In this document: positions 33,467-45,299 of the stretch, piece by piece
Numbering within the stretch: position 1 is the stretch's first letter
Layout: every line of letters starts with the position of its first letter
Source of the DNA: Doryteuthis pealeii
Lineage: Eukaryota; Mollusca; Cephalopoda; Myopsida; Loliginidae
Assembly (NCBI GenBank): GCA_023376005.1
Contig: CM042157.1
Coordinates: 52,881,841 to 52,945,840 of the forward strand
Reading direction: 5' to 3'
Length of the DNA stretch: 64,000 nucleotides
The notes under the pieces: model-generated
Told to the model about the DNA's origin: nothing
The model's database searches: none
What the model saw: only the letters and a program-made list of their open reading frames with translations
Translations under genes and position numbers: made by a program

Positions 33467-34575
33467 CAGTGTCTAGAACAGGCCCGACACTAACTTTTTT
33501 CATGACCGTCCGGAATAAAAATTATCAACCGTCCCGAATGGGGTTTGGACCGTCCCGAAATCAAAATATTTTGTTTAATTCATTAGCATCATCTATACTT
33601 GTCAGTAGCATAATAACATGTAATAAAACATTAAAAAAGCTGAAGCAGTGATAATTCTGCATATTTGGACAAAAAATCCATTTCCTAGTAACTAGGAAAT
33701 GGATTTTTTGTCCAAATATAAATTATTTTATTCAAATCTGCTAGCATTTAATACAAATTATTATAACTAATTTTGACGCCTCCTAAAATGCATTCTGGTA
33801 AAAGAAGAAAACTTGTTCAAGTCAAGTTGCAAACCTGTCCAATAAAAACATAAATAGACCACAATTGATACTTTTTTTTAGTTTGGGTCTAGATTTGTAT
33901 CAAAATGTCCAGAAGTTTTGTGACGCAAAGTGCTACATTTATTGAAAAATAATCTCTAAATGACTAGAAAACACTTGAGGATTTCAATATGTACAAATAT
34001 AGTCACAAAATTGTCCCCAACCACCATAAATAGCTAGAAAATTGCCAAGAGTAGTGAATTTGCTAGAGTCTCGACGGCACCTATTTTGAGGTTGATAGAT
34101 GGAATGGAAAGCACAAAGAAAAATAAATTTATCAATGGATCAGCATTTGATAATTAAAGGAAGCCTTCAGTTCAAATAACTCATATTTTGCTTCATTGTC
34201 GCACACCTATGCAACAAGGAAAAAAAGGTTACTAACTAGAAAAAAATAAGTTTCTTGACAGAAACATTTATTTATAATCAAGAATAATGAAATAAAAATT
34301 TTATAAACTAAAATTCTATTTCCATCTTTATGCAAAGTGTCTATTTCTTCAGTTTTGTTGCTATTAGTAATTTTAAGTCTAGAACTAGACCGTTTTTGAG
34401 GTCAGCATTCGGGCAATCACTGGATGGCTAATATTGGAATGTGGTACTAACTTTTAGGAAAAAATTTTACCGTACCCGGCAAACTGTCCTGGATAACATA
34501 TTGATCGTCCTGGATGTAATTTTTATCGTCCCCGGGCCGACGGGACAGCATTAATGTCGAGCCATGGTCTAGAAG
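33467..34575. mobile_element. 1.1-kb non-autonomous TIR element (copy A)
   Basis: The left end CAGTGTCTAGAACAGGCCCG and the right end's complement CTTCTAGACCATGGCTCGAC are related. Both ends continue with GC-richer CCGTCC-type blocks around TAAAAATTA (left ATAAAAATTATC, right GATAAAAATTACATCC on the complement). The CAGTG start recalls hAT ends, but no target duplication could be fixed. Copy B is 38673-39784. Confidence 0.65.
33661..33719. repeat. Perfect 29-bp-arm hairpin (copy A)
   Basis: ATATTTGGACAAAAAATCCA...CTAGT pairs exactly with ACTAGGAAATGGATTTTTTG...AAATAT. It sits inside the TIR element at 33467-34575. The copy at about 38872-38928 has lost two bases of one arm. Confidence 0.9.
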
Positions 34576-35175
34576 TACTCACTATTGTCTTTTTGTCTTT
34601 AAGTGTTTTTTTATTTTACAGGGTTTTTTATATACCTTGCTAATAATTTGACACTAATGATTTAAGTAAATGAAGTGAATGACCTTAACTTCTTTTGTTT
34701 TTTTGTTTGTTTTTTTTCTGAGTAGGTGTCTATACATGTTGTCATCATTCTCTGGTAATTTCATTAAATTTCAACCAGTAGTTTTTGGATAGAATGGAAA
34801 TATGAACCACGGTGTATATAAAATAAAAATTATTCACTTATAGATATTAAGAGTATTTACGGATTCGAAGGAGCCCTGATTCTCCGTAGTTGTAGGCAAT
34901 TGTCAGACAAAGAAGAAACAACACAAAAGTAAATGCAGACACTTTGTATTGACAAAAAATTATATAAATTGTTGTAAATTTAATGGTATTTGCTACAGGA
35001 CTTATCTGTGGAGGAATTCTTGTAGAACTGGTGATAACATGGTTTTCTTCTCGTCGGTGGGAAATGTTAGATAAAACGCTTTGTCTCTATATTTGTTCTT
35101 CCTTTAGTCAGTGTGCTGTCGTACCAGCCTTTATGCATACAATGCCTTAGACGGAATCTGGTTGTAAGGTTCTGA

Positions 35176-35410
35176 GATAAGTGGACCCTGTTTTAGGCTT
35201 GGTAATGAGAGCTTGTGTCTTATGTCTCTTTCCGGTACTGCTTTGTGATAAGTAAGCCCTGTTTTTGGGCTAAGTGATGAGAGCGTTTCTTTTGACGTCT
35301 CTCTTTCTCGTAACGGTTCCCTGATAAGTAGGCCCTGCTTGGGCTAAGTGATGAGAGCGTTTTTTTTTACATCTCTCGTTGTTAACGTTTTCCTGATAAG
35401 TGAAGTTTTG
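35176..35410 (+). repeat. Three-and-a-bit tandem repeats of about 72-76 bp (copy A)
   Basis: Units start GATAAGTGGACCCTG, GATAAGTAAGCCCTG, GATAAGTAGGCCCTG and GATAAGTGAAG (35176, 35247, 35323, 35395). Each has GGGCTAAGTGATGAGAGCG-like and GTCTCTCTTTC-like blocks. They are followed by a hairpin TGCCAACA...TGTTGGCA and by CCCCTGGCGACAGGGGG. The segment is GC-richer than its surroundings and resembles a retroelement regulatory region. The counterpart in copy B starts at about 40397. Confidence 0.85.
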
Positions 35411-35938
35411 GTATTTGGTGCCAACATACGCTGTTGGCATTCGACCCCTGGCGACAGGGGGAGATAATTAGCTATGGAATTTCTGGATAATATTGTGAGA
35501 TGAACCACAACTGGGTATGTACAATTCAGTTTGTGGTTAGTTATTTAATGAGTTGTATAAGTTGGTTGTTAATAAATGTATATAGATATCTTCACCAGTA
35601 CAAATAAGATTTACATTTATTTCTTAAATAATTTTCTTCCTGATACTTTGAACTTGATAAAAAAAAATTCTAGAATCTATCTAATGAATTTTTATGAGAG
35701 GAGTGGGGAAAATCTTTTCTAAGTTAATAAAGATTATGTTGAATGTGTGTGAGAGACTAAGATTGATCTTGGACTATTAAACAAATTTTGTAATAAACCT
35801 TATAGCAATGTATAAAATAAAAATCGTTCTTTTTGAATTTGACCACCACAACAAATCTGAAATAAACAATTATAAGCAACTGAAAAAGAGAGGAAAAAAG
35901 TTAAAATTAAAAATATTTTTACTATCTAAAAAAAAAAT

Positions 35939-35967
35939 GTTTTTTTTTTTTTTTTTTTTTTTTTTTT
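35939..35967. repeat. Poly-T tract (copy A)
   Basis: About 28 T; the copy B tract at 41178-41199 is shorter, so its length varies between the two copies. Confidence 0.9.
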
Positions 35968-36068
35968 GTTGAAAATTCATAGAAAAAAAAATCTCCATAC
36001 TTTTTTCATAAAATGTTGATACCCTATGCATATAGGGCATTCCATTCATGGTGTAATGGTTAGTCTTG

Positions 36069-36173
36069 ACAGTGTCTAGAACAGGCCCCGACACTAACTT
36101 TTTTCATGACCGTCCGGAATAAAAATTATCAACCGTCCGAATGGGGTTTGGACCGTCCCGAAATCAAAATATT
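36069..36173 (+). repeat. 105-bp templated patch at the duplication junction
   Basis: The sequence equals 33466-33570, the left terminus of the TIR element inside the unit, apart from two 1-nt indels. It joins the broken SINE head of copy A to the first base of copy B. No clear microhomology is seen at either joint. Confidence 0.93.
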
Positions 36174-36599
36174 CACACACAGAGCTCACTTTCATTCTTA
36201 TTACACTTAATTTATAAACTTTCTTAGTGATCAAATATGTTTAAAATAATTGTTATGAGAGTCATGTGTCTAGTCACCCAAAGCACTACTGGTACTATAT
36301 AATCCAGTACTACCAATTTCATAGTCGGGTCATCGGCGACTAAACCAGTACCCCCACCCCCACCAAGTTTGTCTGGTGAGGAGTGTGGCTAGACACCCAG
36401 TAGGAAACTCAAGACCCGTCAAAGAGTGGAGAAAGCTTTTTGCTCAACGGCCACTACTGACACTCAAGTGTGTTTTATAATGTAGTAGATACTTCAGAAG
36501 TCTCAGTGGACTGAAGAGTCATCTTCGTGCTCGCTCGCAGCCTCTTGGGTGCTTGCAAATGGGGGTGGGTACAAACAGGAAATGGTCTTGACAGTCAAA

Positions 36600-36935
36600 A
36601 TATGAGGGTCATTCAATAAGGAACTTTTTTTTTTACCCCAGAATTTTTTCATAAATGTTAATTCTGCATTGTTTGGAATTGGTTTATGACAAAAATTATT
36701 TTAATCTCCCAAAAATAGTTTGAGATTATTCAAATGGTAGCAAATAAGATGCTCCAGGCTTGAGCAAATTTCTGTCATTAAATTTTTGGTGGCTGAGAAA
36801 TTCAAAAAGGCAGTCCATGGAGTGGAAATACACTGACTCTCTAGTAAAGAAAATGTTCCAGGCACAGTGGTCAGTAATGAAGGCCATATTGACAGTTTTC
36901 TGGGACATGAAAGAACCCACAGCTATTTAAATGAG
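36600..36935 (+). pseudogene. Mariner-like transposase remnant (copy B)
   Basis: Duplicate of 31391-31731 with one A fewer in a homopolymer near 36732. Same TIR and same VFWD block. Confidence 0.82.
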
Positions 36936-37308
36936 GAGATAGCAACCTTTGTATCCTGTCAATTTGTTTTATTTGTGTAATCTTAAATTGCAGTTTTAAC
37001 AAAATAGATGAATCATAAGGAAGCAAACAGTTTTGAATAGGATAGTTGTTAAACAATTTTATGATGAAAGTCTAGTAAAATATCAAATTAAGAATTTCAA
37101 TGGTTTATAGTTGTAGAATAATTCAATCTAAAATCTTTTTAACTTAAGCTTACTCTTATTGGACTTTGTAGATTTTTATACTTGAATTTAAACAAAGAAA
37201 CAATGACTGTTTTTAATGATTCTCAAATTTGTAATATCTCTATGGACAATTACAAACTACAGGATTTAGTTTAATTTGATCAAGTGAACATACATGCAAA
37301 ATCGTTGG

Positions 37309-37560
37309 AGGTACTCTTGGTATAAAGGTTATCTTGTAGCAAATGGACACGGCAACTCTAGTTCAATTCTGTGTGCATTTCTATAGTGCTTGGGAAAGAT
37401 AGGGATCCAACTATTCTCCCTCTAGCTATGGGTAAATATTAGGGAAGATGGGGATCTATAACCTTGATATGGCAACCAGTCTAGGAGAAGGAAAATTTTG
37501 AATTCAAACCTGTTAAACTCTACTTAAAAATTGACCTTGGTGGAGGAGTTAGGTAAATGC
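37309..37560 (+). mobile_element. SINE family I (copy B of duplication)
   Basis: Duplicate of 32099-32350, same boundaries and same diverged flanking repeats. Confidence 0.88.
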
Positions 37561-38672
37561 ATACCTGTAAATCATTGTTAGTGTGTTCAGTCCTCACCGA
37601 ATGCTCTATACTTCTGGCCTTGTGCCAAAGTAAGCTGAGTTTAGTAAATGACTACATGACTGACAGCTGATGGTGACAACTTGTTACATAATGAATGAGC
37701 ATAGCCTATTATTTTGTAATGTAGTGTCCAAGTCAACCTGAGGTAAAAGCTTGTCAATTAAACTTTTCTAAATTTATTTGTCTTTTTCCATGAATAAACT
37801 TTAAATTTAAAGTTTATTCATGGAAAAATACAAATAAATTCAGATAAGTTTAATTGACAAGCTTTTACTCCAGGTTGACCTGGAATGGAATTCAATGATT
37901 GGTTGATTGAATAACCTGACCAGTCAATGCATAGGACAGATTGAGAATTGCCTAGGTAGCTATTGTGTGCCTTTTCTACACTACACTCAGGAGTTATATG
38001 GGTCTTGAGGAAATAAAGATATGTGTACATGAAAGAATTAAGTCTCCATGTTTCTGATTTAACAAGAACTAAGATGGAAACAGAGACAACCCCTGATATG
38101 ACCCAAAGAACATGGCCTAGAAGACATTAGAAGTAGCAGACATAAGAAATAAGACTATCCAACAAACTGCCTTAGACTTTTCTTTTTTTTTTTCATTCAG
38201 TTTACCTTTGTAACAGATTAAAAATTATTATTGATACATGTATACATTGCATTTCAAATTATTAACTAGGTGACTTTTTTTCATTTTGTCCAAAACTACC
38301 TGTTGGAATTTAACAGAATTTTCACAGTATAATGGGAATAGGTATATGCACACGCTGTATAAAAATTGTATTGTTCTGTGCAACAGGAAACAAATGGTGA
38401 CCATTGTAGTATTAATGCAATATAGAAGACTATAAACAAGTGTCATAATTGTGTAATTAAGGGTTGAAAATGTAACTTGATCCCTTCTGATAACATCTGA
38501 ACTTTGTAAAGGTAAATCTACATTAGAAATATCCAAAATAATTGGAAGATATCACCAAACTGTAATGTATTAGGGTTGATAAGGGTCACTCAGTATTCTT
38601 GAATGAAACTTAAAGCTGCGAATAACCCAAACTTGACCCGTGGAGCCCTTTTCAGTAACATTGGAAAAACAA

Positions 38673-39784
38673 CAGTGTCTAGAACAGGCCCCGACACTAA
38701 CTTTTTTCATGACCGTCCGGAATAAAAATTATCAACCGTCCCGAATGGGGTTTGGACCGTCCCGAAATCAAAATATTTTTTGTTTAATTCATTAGCATCA
38801 TCTATACTTGTCAGTAGCATAATAACATGTAATAAAACATTAAGAAAAGCTGAAGCAGTGATAATTCTGCATATTTGGACAAAAAATCCATTTCCTAGTA
38901 ACTAGGAAATGGATTTTTTTCCAAATATAAATTATTTTATTCAAATCTGCTAGCATTTAATACAAATTATTATAACTAATTTTGACGCCTCCTAAAATGC
39001 ATTCTGGTAAAAGAAGAAAACTTGTTCAAGTCAAGTTGCAAACCTGTCCAATAAAAACATAAATAGACCACAATTGATACTTTTTTTTAGTTTGGGTCTA
39101 GATTTGTATCAAAATGTCCAGAAGTTTTGTGACGCAAAGTGCTACATTTATTGAAAAATAATCTCTAAATGACTAGAAAACACTTGAGGATTTCAATATG
39201 TACAAATATAGTCACAAAATTGTCCCCAACCACCATAAATAGCTAGAAAATTGCCAAGAGTAGTGAATTTGCTAGAGTCTCGACGGCACCTATTTTGAGG
39301 TTGATAGATGGAATGGAAAGCACAAAGAAAATAAATTTATCAATGGATCAGCATTTGATAATTAAAGGAAGCCTTCAGTTCAAATAACTCATATTTTGCT
39401 TCATTGTCGCACACCTATGCAACAAGGAAAAAAAAGGTTACTAACTAGAAAAAAATAAGTTTCTTGACAGAAACATTTATTTATAATCAAGAATAATGAA
39501 ATAAAAATTTTATAAACTAAAATTCTATTTCCATCTTTATGCAAAGTGTCTATTTCTTCAGTTTTGTTGCTATTAGTAATTTTAAGTCTAGAACTAGACC
39601 GTTTTTTGAGGTCAGCATTCGGGCAATCACTGGATGGCTAATATTGGAATGTGGTACTAACTTTTAGGAAAAAATTTTACCGTACCCGGCAAACTGTCCT
39701 GGATAACATATTGATCGTCCTGGATGTAATTTTTATCGTCCCCGGGCCGACGGGACAGCATTAATGTCGAGCCATGGTCTAGAA
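38673..39784. mobile_element. 1.1-kb non-autonomous TIR element (copy B)
   Basis: Duplicate of 33467-34575 within copy B, with small indels only. Confidence 0.65.
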
Positions 39785-40396
39785 GTACTCACTATTGTCT
39801 TTTTGTCTTTAAGTGTTTTTTTATTTTACAGGGTTTTTTATTATACCTTGCTAATAATTTGACACTAATGATTTAAGTAAATGAAGTGAATGACCTTAAC
39901 TTCTTTTGTTTTTTTGTTTGTTTTTTTTTCTGAGTAGGTGTCTATACATGTTGTCATCATTCTCTGGTAATTTCATTAAATTTCAACCAGTAGTTTTTGG
40001 ATAGAATGGAAATATGAACCACGGTGTATATAAAATAATGAAATTATTCACTTATAGATATTAAGAGTATTTACGGATTCGAAGGAGCCCTGATTTCTCC
40101 GTAGTTGTAGGCAATTGTCAGACAAAGAAGAAACAACACAAAAGTAAATGCAGACACTTGTATTGACAAAAAATTATATAAATTGTTGTAAATTTAATGG
40201 TATTTGCTACAGGACTTATCTGTGGAGGAATTTCTTGTAGAACTGGTGATAACATGGTTTTCTTCTCGTCGGTGGGAAATGTAGATAAAACGCTTTGTCT
40301 CTATATTTGTTCTTCCTTTAGTCAGTGTGCTGTCGTACCAGCCTTTATGCAGTATGCTGATACAATGCCTTAGACGGAATCTGGTTGTAAGGTTCT

Positions 40397-40635
40397 GAGA
40401 TAAGTGGACCCTGTTTTAGGGCTTGGTAATGAGAGCTTGTGTCTTATGTCTCTTCTCCGGTACTGCTTTGTGATAAGTAAGCCCTGTTTTTGGGCTAAGT
40501 GATGAGAGCGTTTCTTTTGACGTCTCTCTTTCTCGTAACGGTTCCCTGATAAGTAGGCCCTGCTTGGGCTAAGTGATGAGAGCGTTTTTTTTTACATCTC
40601 TCGTTGTTAACGTTTTCCTGATAAGTGAAGTTTTG
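40397..40635 (+). repeat. Tandem repeats of about 72-76 bp (copy B)
   Basis: Same array as 35176-35410, with single-base indels. Confidence 0.85.
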
Positions 40636-41270
40636 GTATTTGGTGCCAACATACGCTGTTGGCATTCGACCCCTGGCGACAGGGGGAGATAATTAGCTAT
40701 GGAATTTCTGATAATATTGTGAGTTTATGAACAGTCATAACAACTGGGGTATGTACAATTCAGTTTGTGGTTAGTTATGTTTAATGAGTTGTATAAGTTG
40801 GTTGTTAATAAATGTATATAGATATCTTCACCAGTACAAATAAGATTTACATTTATTTCTTAAATAATTTTCTTCCTGATACTTTGAACTTGATAAAAAA
40901 AAATTCTAGAATCTATCTAATGAAATTTTTATGAGAGGAGTGGGGAAAATCTTTTTCTAAGTTAATAAAGATTATGTGAATGTGTGTGAGAGACTAAGAT
41001 TGATCTTGGACTATTAACAAATTTTGTAATAAACCTTATAGCAATGTATAATAAAAATCGTTCTTTTTGAATTTGACCACCACAACAAATCTGAAATAAA
41101 CCAATTATAAGCAACTGAAAAAGAGAGGAAAAAAGTTAAAATTAAAAAATATTTTTACTATCTAAAAAAAAAAAATGTTTTTTTTTTTTTTTTTTTTTTG
41201 AAAATTCATAGAAAAAAAAATCTCCATACTTTTTTCATAAAATGTTGATACCCTATGCATAGGGCATTCC

Positions 41271-41505
41271 ATCATGGTGTAATGGTTAGTCTTGCAGATC
41301 ATTACTGCTGTATAATGAGTTTGATCCTGGCTGGATGCCTCATACTTGCAACCTTGTATCAGATCCTACCCATGGTAAATGAGTTGGGTAAATACCTAGA
41401 CCAGTTACTACTGAATAGTGAGTTTAATCCTCACTTGATGCTCCATACTTGCGACCTTGTGTCACATCCTACCTGTGGCAAACGGGTTGGGTAAATACGT
41501 ACTTA
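41271..41505 (+). mobile_element. SINE family II, tandem dimer
   Basis: The head ATGGTGTAATGGTTAGTCTT, the box B-like GTTTGATCCTGG and the tail GAGTTGGGTAAATACCTA are followed by a second monomer piece (GTTTAATCCTCACTTGATGC) ending GGGTTGGGTAAATACGTA. The internal tail repetition shows a head-to-tail dimer whose second unit lacks most of the tRNA head. Confidence 0.8.
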
Positions 41506-41665
41506 TTTTCAACATATAATAATAATAATTATCTTACCATTGGTTACTACAGGGAAGTCTTAAAATAACTGTTCCTAATTTAATTTAATGAAAATGTCAG
41601 TTTCCATTTACAAGTGTTACTTTAACTTTAGAATAATTAATAACATGCATTTTTTCTTTTTCTTC

Positions 41666-41675
<10 letters not shown>

Positions 41676-41701
<26 letters not shown>
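41676..41701. repeat. Poly-T tract
   Basis: About 25 T after a TTCTTTTC-rich stretch. Confidence 0.95.
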
Positions 41702-41706
<5 letters not shown>

Positions 41707-42112
41707 TGACATTTGAGTGTAGACAAGATATTAACTAATTATCTGTTTGAGAAAGTATAAGTGACATTAAAGTGTTGAATCCTATTAGTAGTAAATAGCT
41801 AGGGTGAAAAGGTGTGTGCAAAAGACACTTTAACCTTTTACTTCGTTTTGGGTACAGTAAATAGTTAGTCATTTCTGAACAGGATTTCAAGCTTTAAGAT
41901 TAAAGTTGGCATGACTATTGGATTATTATAGACAAAATAAGAACCTGTATTTGATATTTTGGGTATTTCCATTTCTTTGAATCAATGAAAGATAAAATGT
42001 TCAAAGTCAGGTAGTAATAAGATGTACTTTTTAAAATTAATATAATTTTTGGCATTGCTAATAGACATTCAAAACCTCATAAATCCTTCTCTCATACATA
42101 TATGAAGGGTGG

Positions 42113-42259
42113 CTGAAAAGTTCATAGGTTGACCAAGATACTCTCATGGAATATGAACAAATGAGGTTTATTTTTCAACATTATTGCAGTGCTTGGACAA
42201 AAAAAACATTATTAACAGCAGATATGATGCCATCGTATGAACTTTTCAGCCCACTCTCA
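42113..42259. mobile_element. Mariner-type MITE, second copy
   Basis: Ends TGAAGGGTGGCTGAAAAGTT and its complement AACTTTTCAGCCCACTCTCA. TA lies on both sides (42111-42112 and 42260-42261). The interior matches 7753-7932 with a short deletion. Confidence 0.87.
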
Positions 42260-42322
42260 TACTTTATTCATACATTTGACTTGATTCATTATTGGATAAC
42301 TTTTTATTAGTTATACTGAAGC

Positions 42323-42327
<5 letters not shown>

Positions 42328-42356
<29 letters not shown>
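42328..42356. repeat. (TA)n microsatellite
   Basis: About 14 TA units. Confidence 0.95.
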
Positions 42357-42359
<3 letters not shown>

Positions 42360-42789
42360 TTTTTTTAACATTTTTTTTTTTTTTGGAGGAAGGAAAATAT
42401 AGTATATTATACTTTGGATGCTGTTTTTGACTTTTCAAAATGTGGAGCCACAAATGTCATGAATGAAGATCATTTGATATTTAATACTAGTAGTCAGTGA
42501 GATGTTGTAACAAAACAGTCTGAAGAAAAGTGAGTAGCATATAAAGATAATTTCCGTTAGCGTTTGTTCTTTAATTGAACATTTTAGTTGATTTCATGTC
42601 TAAGCCTCAAGTTTTCAAATATCCTAAACTATTTAAATTAGCTTTGATTTCTTTTCTAACCATTTCACTGTTTATTTGTGGAAATATTTTCTTAAACTAA
42701 TTTTAATTTATACACCTAAAAATTCCTATTTTATATTTCCTGCATCTTCAAAATCATTCATCTTTATTCTTGTATACAAAGTGATTTTT

Positions 42790-43256
42790 CATCCCTTTTG
42801 TAACAAAGTACAAGGTTTATTAATTAAAGTGAATTTTACCTAAGAAACACTGTTTAAAGTTGCACCTTTTTCAAGGAAATCAGTAATCATGGGTCCTTTC
42901 AAGTCTCAGATCTTCTTTTTATTGACTGCTGCACCTGGAATTTTTCTTTACTCAAGAGTCCATGTATTTTCACTCCATGGGTTGTCTTTTCAGCTCAGGC
43001 TTGTAGTGGCAAATCCATGTTTAGCCCATTTGTAAACAGTTTTTTTCTTAAACATGCTTACCTCTGTTCTCTGGAGCACTCAGATTTGCTGGCATTTTGA
43101 ATAGCCTCAAAACAAATATTTTTGCCAGATTGAAATAATTTTTGCCACAAATCAATTCCAAACCATGCAGAGTTCACATTTATGGAAAAGAATTTTGAAA
43201 AAATAATTTATTTTATTTATTTATTTATTTATTAATCCCCTTATTTATTGACTAAC
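42790..43256 (-). pseudogene. Mariner-like transposase remnant, third locus
   Basis: It aligns in order with 8963-9470, including the block near 42950-43000 (ACTCCATGGGTTG) and the AATCCCCTTATTTATTGACT right end. The left TIR is eroded (TTTATTAATTAAAGTGAATTT). A (TTTA)n run lies at about 43200-43238. There is no intact frame. Confidence 0.72.
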
Positions 43257-43540
43257 TCTAAAAATTTGTTTCAATTTTACCTTCCTATTTTCACTTATTG
43301 CTATTAATATAAGGCATGCCTTCAATGTTTTTTCTTCTTTATAAGTAGTATAGTGGTTTGTGACAAAAACAGAATTTGTACATCTTTTTCATTATTTGTC
43401 TTAAAATGTCTTGCAGGAAACAGGATCAATTAGATGTGCATATTGCATGCTGGGAAATTGGTTATATTGGACCTTTACTCTCAGTGTTAACTTTGTTTGA
43501 ATTATGGGGCTTTGTTGAATTATAGGGCTACATGAGATTC

Positions 43541-43660
43541 TCATGTGGTGTAATAGTTAGCAAGTTAGATTCATATACCATTGTTAGCAAATTCAATTTT
43601 CACTGAGGGCCTCATACTTCTGGCCTTGTGCCATAGATAAGCTTAGTAGATAACTGTCAA
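43541..43660 (+). mobile_element. SINE, family II-like head with a different tail
   Basis: The head ATGTGGTGTAATAGTTAGCA is followed by a degenerate box B and by CATACTTCTGGCCTTGTGCC and AGCTTAGTAGATAACT. The tail block is shared with 32395-32450 (and its duplicate), so it defines a separate subfamily. Confidence 0.65.
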
Positions 43661-44063
43661 TGTACATGATTGATATTCAAACCTGCTATTAAGACATAAT
43701 TCAATTCTTCGAATTTTGTTCTTGCTTTCCTTCATCTAAGATAATCAAACAACATAGTTATTTCTACCTTTGTGTATTACTGGGTTTTTTTACAAATATG
43801 TAATTACTTGTAATTAAAAATTTTTCCACAAATTTATTCAACTTAAATTGTACTTCTAAACTGTCCACTTGGACAATGAATTGACTTAAACCCAATTAAT
43901 CATATTTATATTTGAACAACTTTATTGCTATGTATTCAAATAACGTATTTAGTTCACCTCTCGTATCTTGTAAAGTATATTTTTCAGATCACCTAGTAAG
44001 ATACAATATGTTTTATCTTTTGTAGTGGACTCTACAAGTACTGTCAGCTAAAAAGTGTGGAGA

Positions 44064-44341
44064 CATGAATGGCTATCATTGTAGGAGATGAAATTGGCGA
44101 TCAGTTAAAATCCTGGATGAGGCTATTTCACTTAGTGCTAATAATACCTTTGGGAAAGCCTTGAATCCATCTGCCCCCCCCCTCCAGCTATGTGTAAATA
44201 GCAAGGCAGACTGGGTCCTTTAACCTTGGTTTGGCAACCAGTATAAGATAAGGAAAAGTCTGAATTCAAACCAGCTTATACCACTTTAAAAAATTGACCT
44301 TGTGTTACATCCTGCTCATGGTGGAGGGGTTGGGTAAATAC
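44064..44341 (+). mobile_element. SINE family I copy
   Basis: Same body as 21552-21844 (GGCAACCAGTATAAGATAAGG, GAATTCAAACCAGC, tail GGTTGGGTAAATAC). The flanks AAAAAGTGTGGAGA (44050-44063) and AAAAAGTGGAGA (44342-44353) look like a target duplication with a 2-bp deletion. A C-run at 44175-44183 lies inside. Confidence 0.87.
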
Positions 44342-44359
44342 AAAAAGTGGAGAAGAATA

Positions 44360-44361
<2 letters not shown>

Positions 44362-44389
<28 letters not shown>
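44362..44389. repeat. Poly-T tract
   Basis: About 28 T just after the SINE. Confidence 0.95.
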
Positions 44390-44393
<4 letters not shown>

Positions 44394-44811
44394 AAGTATT
44401 TCTTTAAATCCTGTCATACTACCAAGTTTTCATTGCCCTGAAAATAGACTCTATTAGCTTTCAGTCCCTTACTCTACCTAGTTTAGCTGCAACACATTTA
44501 TACTGACCAGTGAAGGATTAGTTATTTGAATTTTTGTTTTATTTTCATTTTTTCCTCTTTGATTATATGGCCAATAATGAACCTTAGCTTTTGACATTTG
44601 TTAGTTCTTTGAGTTGTAATTAGCTGCTGACTGTAAATTGCTTTTTCTTCTTCTTTGGTGAAATGCATGTATGCTGTAAACAGGTGGGAAAGAAGGAAGG
44701 AAAAGTGTTTTTATCATGCAACTATGTCATTCTTTGTGGTCCACCCACTATTTTTGCTGCACTTGATTAATAGCATTTATCCATTCACATTTAAACTTTC
44801 TCTCTTCCCCC

Positions 44812-44815
<4 letters not shown>

Positions 44816-44859
<44 letters not shown>
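44816..44859. repeat. (TG)n microsatellite
   Basis: About 21 TG units. Confidence 0.95.
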
Positions 44860-45299
44860 TTTAGATGTTTTTTTCTAAATACAGATCACCTATACAAGTA
44901 TCTGGTAATCGTAAGAATAAATCTGTCTTCAATAGGATGTGACCCAACCTGTGATTGGATTTTTAAAAACTGTTTTAGTATGGCTTATATTTATGCTTGT
45001 TGCAGATTTTCTATTTTTGCTTTTATTTATTGCATTATATCTATACCACTGGGGATACTTGGTGTTGCTTGAGAGAAATAACTTGGGTTTCATTACAATG
45101 TTGAAATTAAATAACCAGTTTGATTTATCTTCTTGATAATCAATCTAATGCCATTGTAAAGATTTGAGGGTCTAGATTTCTCAAATATGACTGGGGAGCT
45201 TTTTCAGAAATTGAATAATTTTTTTTTTTTTTTTTTTTTTTTTTCTTTTTTTGTGGGAGAACAACAATATGGAATTTTCTTCATCTCAATTTTACAAAT

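Larger units (their letters stand above)
30965..36068 (+). repeat. Tandem duplication, copy A (5.1 kb)
   Basis: It aligns from start to end with 36174-41294 in direct orientation, differing mostly by 1-nt indels in homopolymers and a few short insertions (for example 9 bp near 40350). It contains a mariner fragment, a SINE, hairpins, a TIR element and GC-richer tandem repeats. It ends inside a SINE head at GGTTAGTCTTG. Confidence 0.95.
36174..41294 (+). repeat. Tandem duplication, copy B (5.1 kb)
   Basis: Second copy of 30965-36068. Past 41294 it continues into the complete SINE that is truncated in copy A, so copy B holds the ancestral right edge. Confidence 0.95.

Noticed and set aside
44939..45136. 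65-codon hydrophobic frame as a small membrane protein
   Set aside because: T-rich AT DNA readily gives Leu/Phe-rich frames; no start context, splice site or homology recognised.
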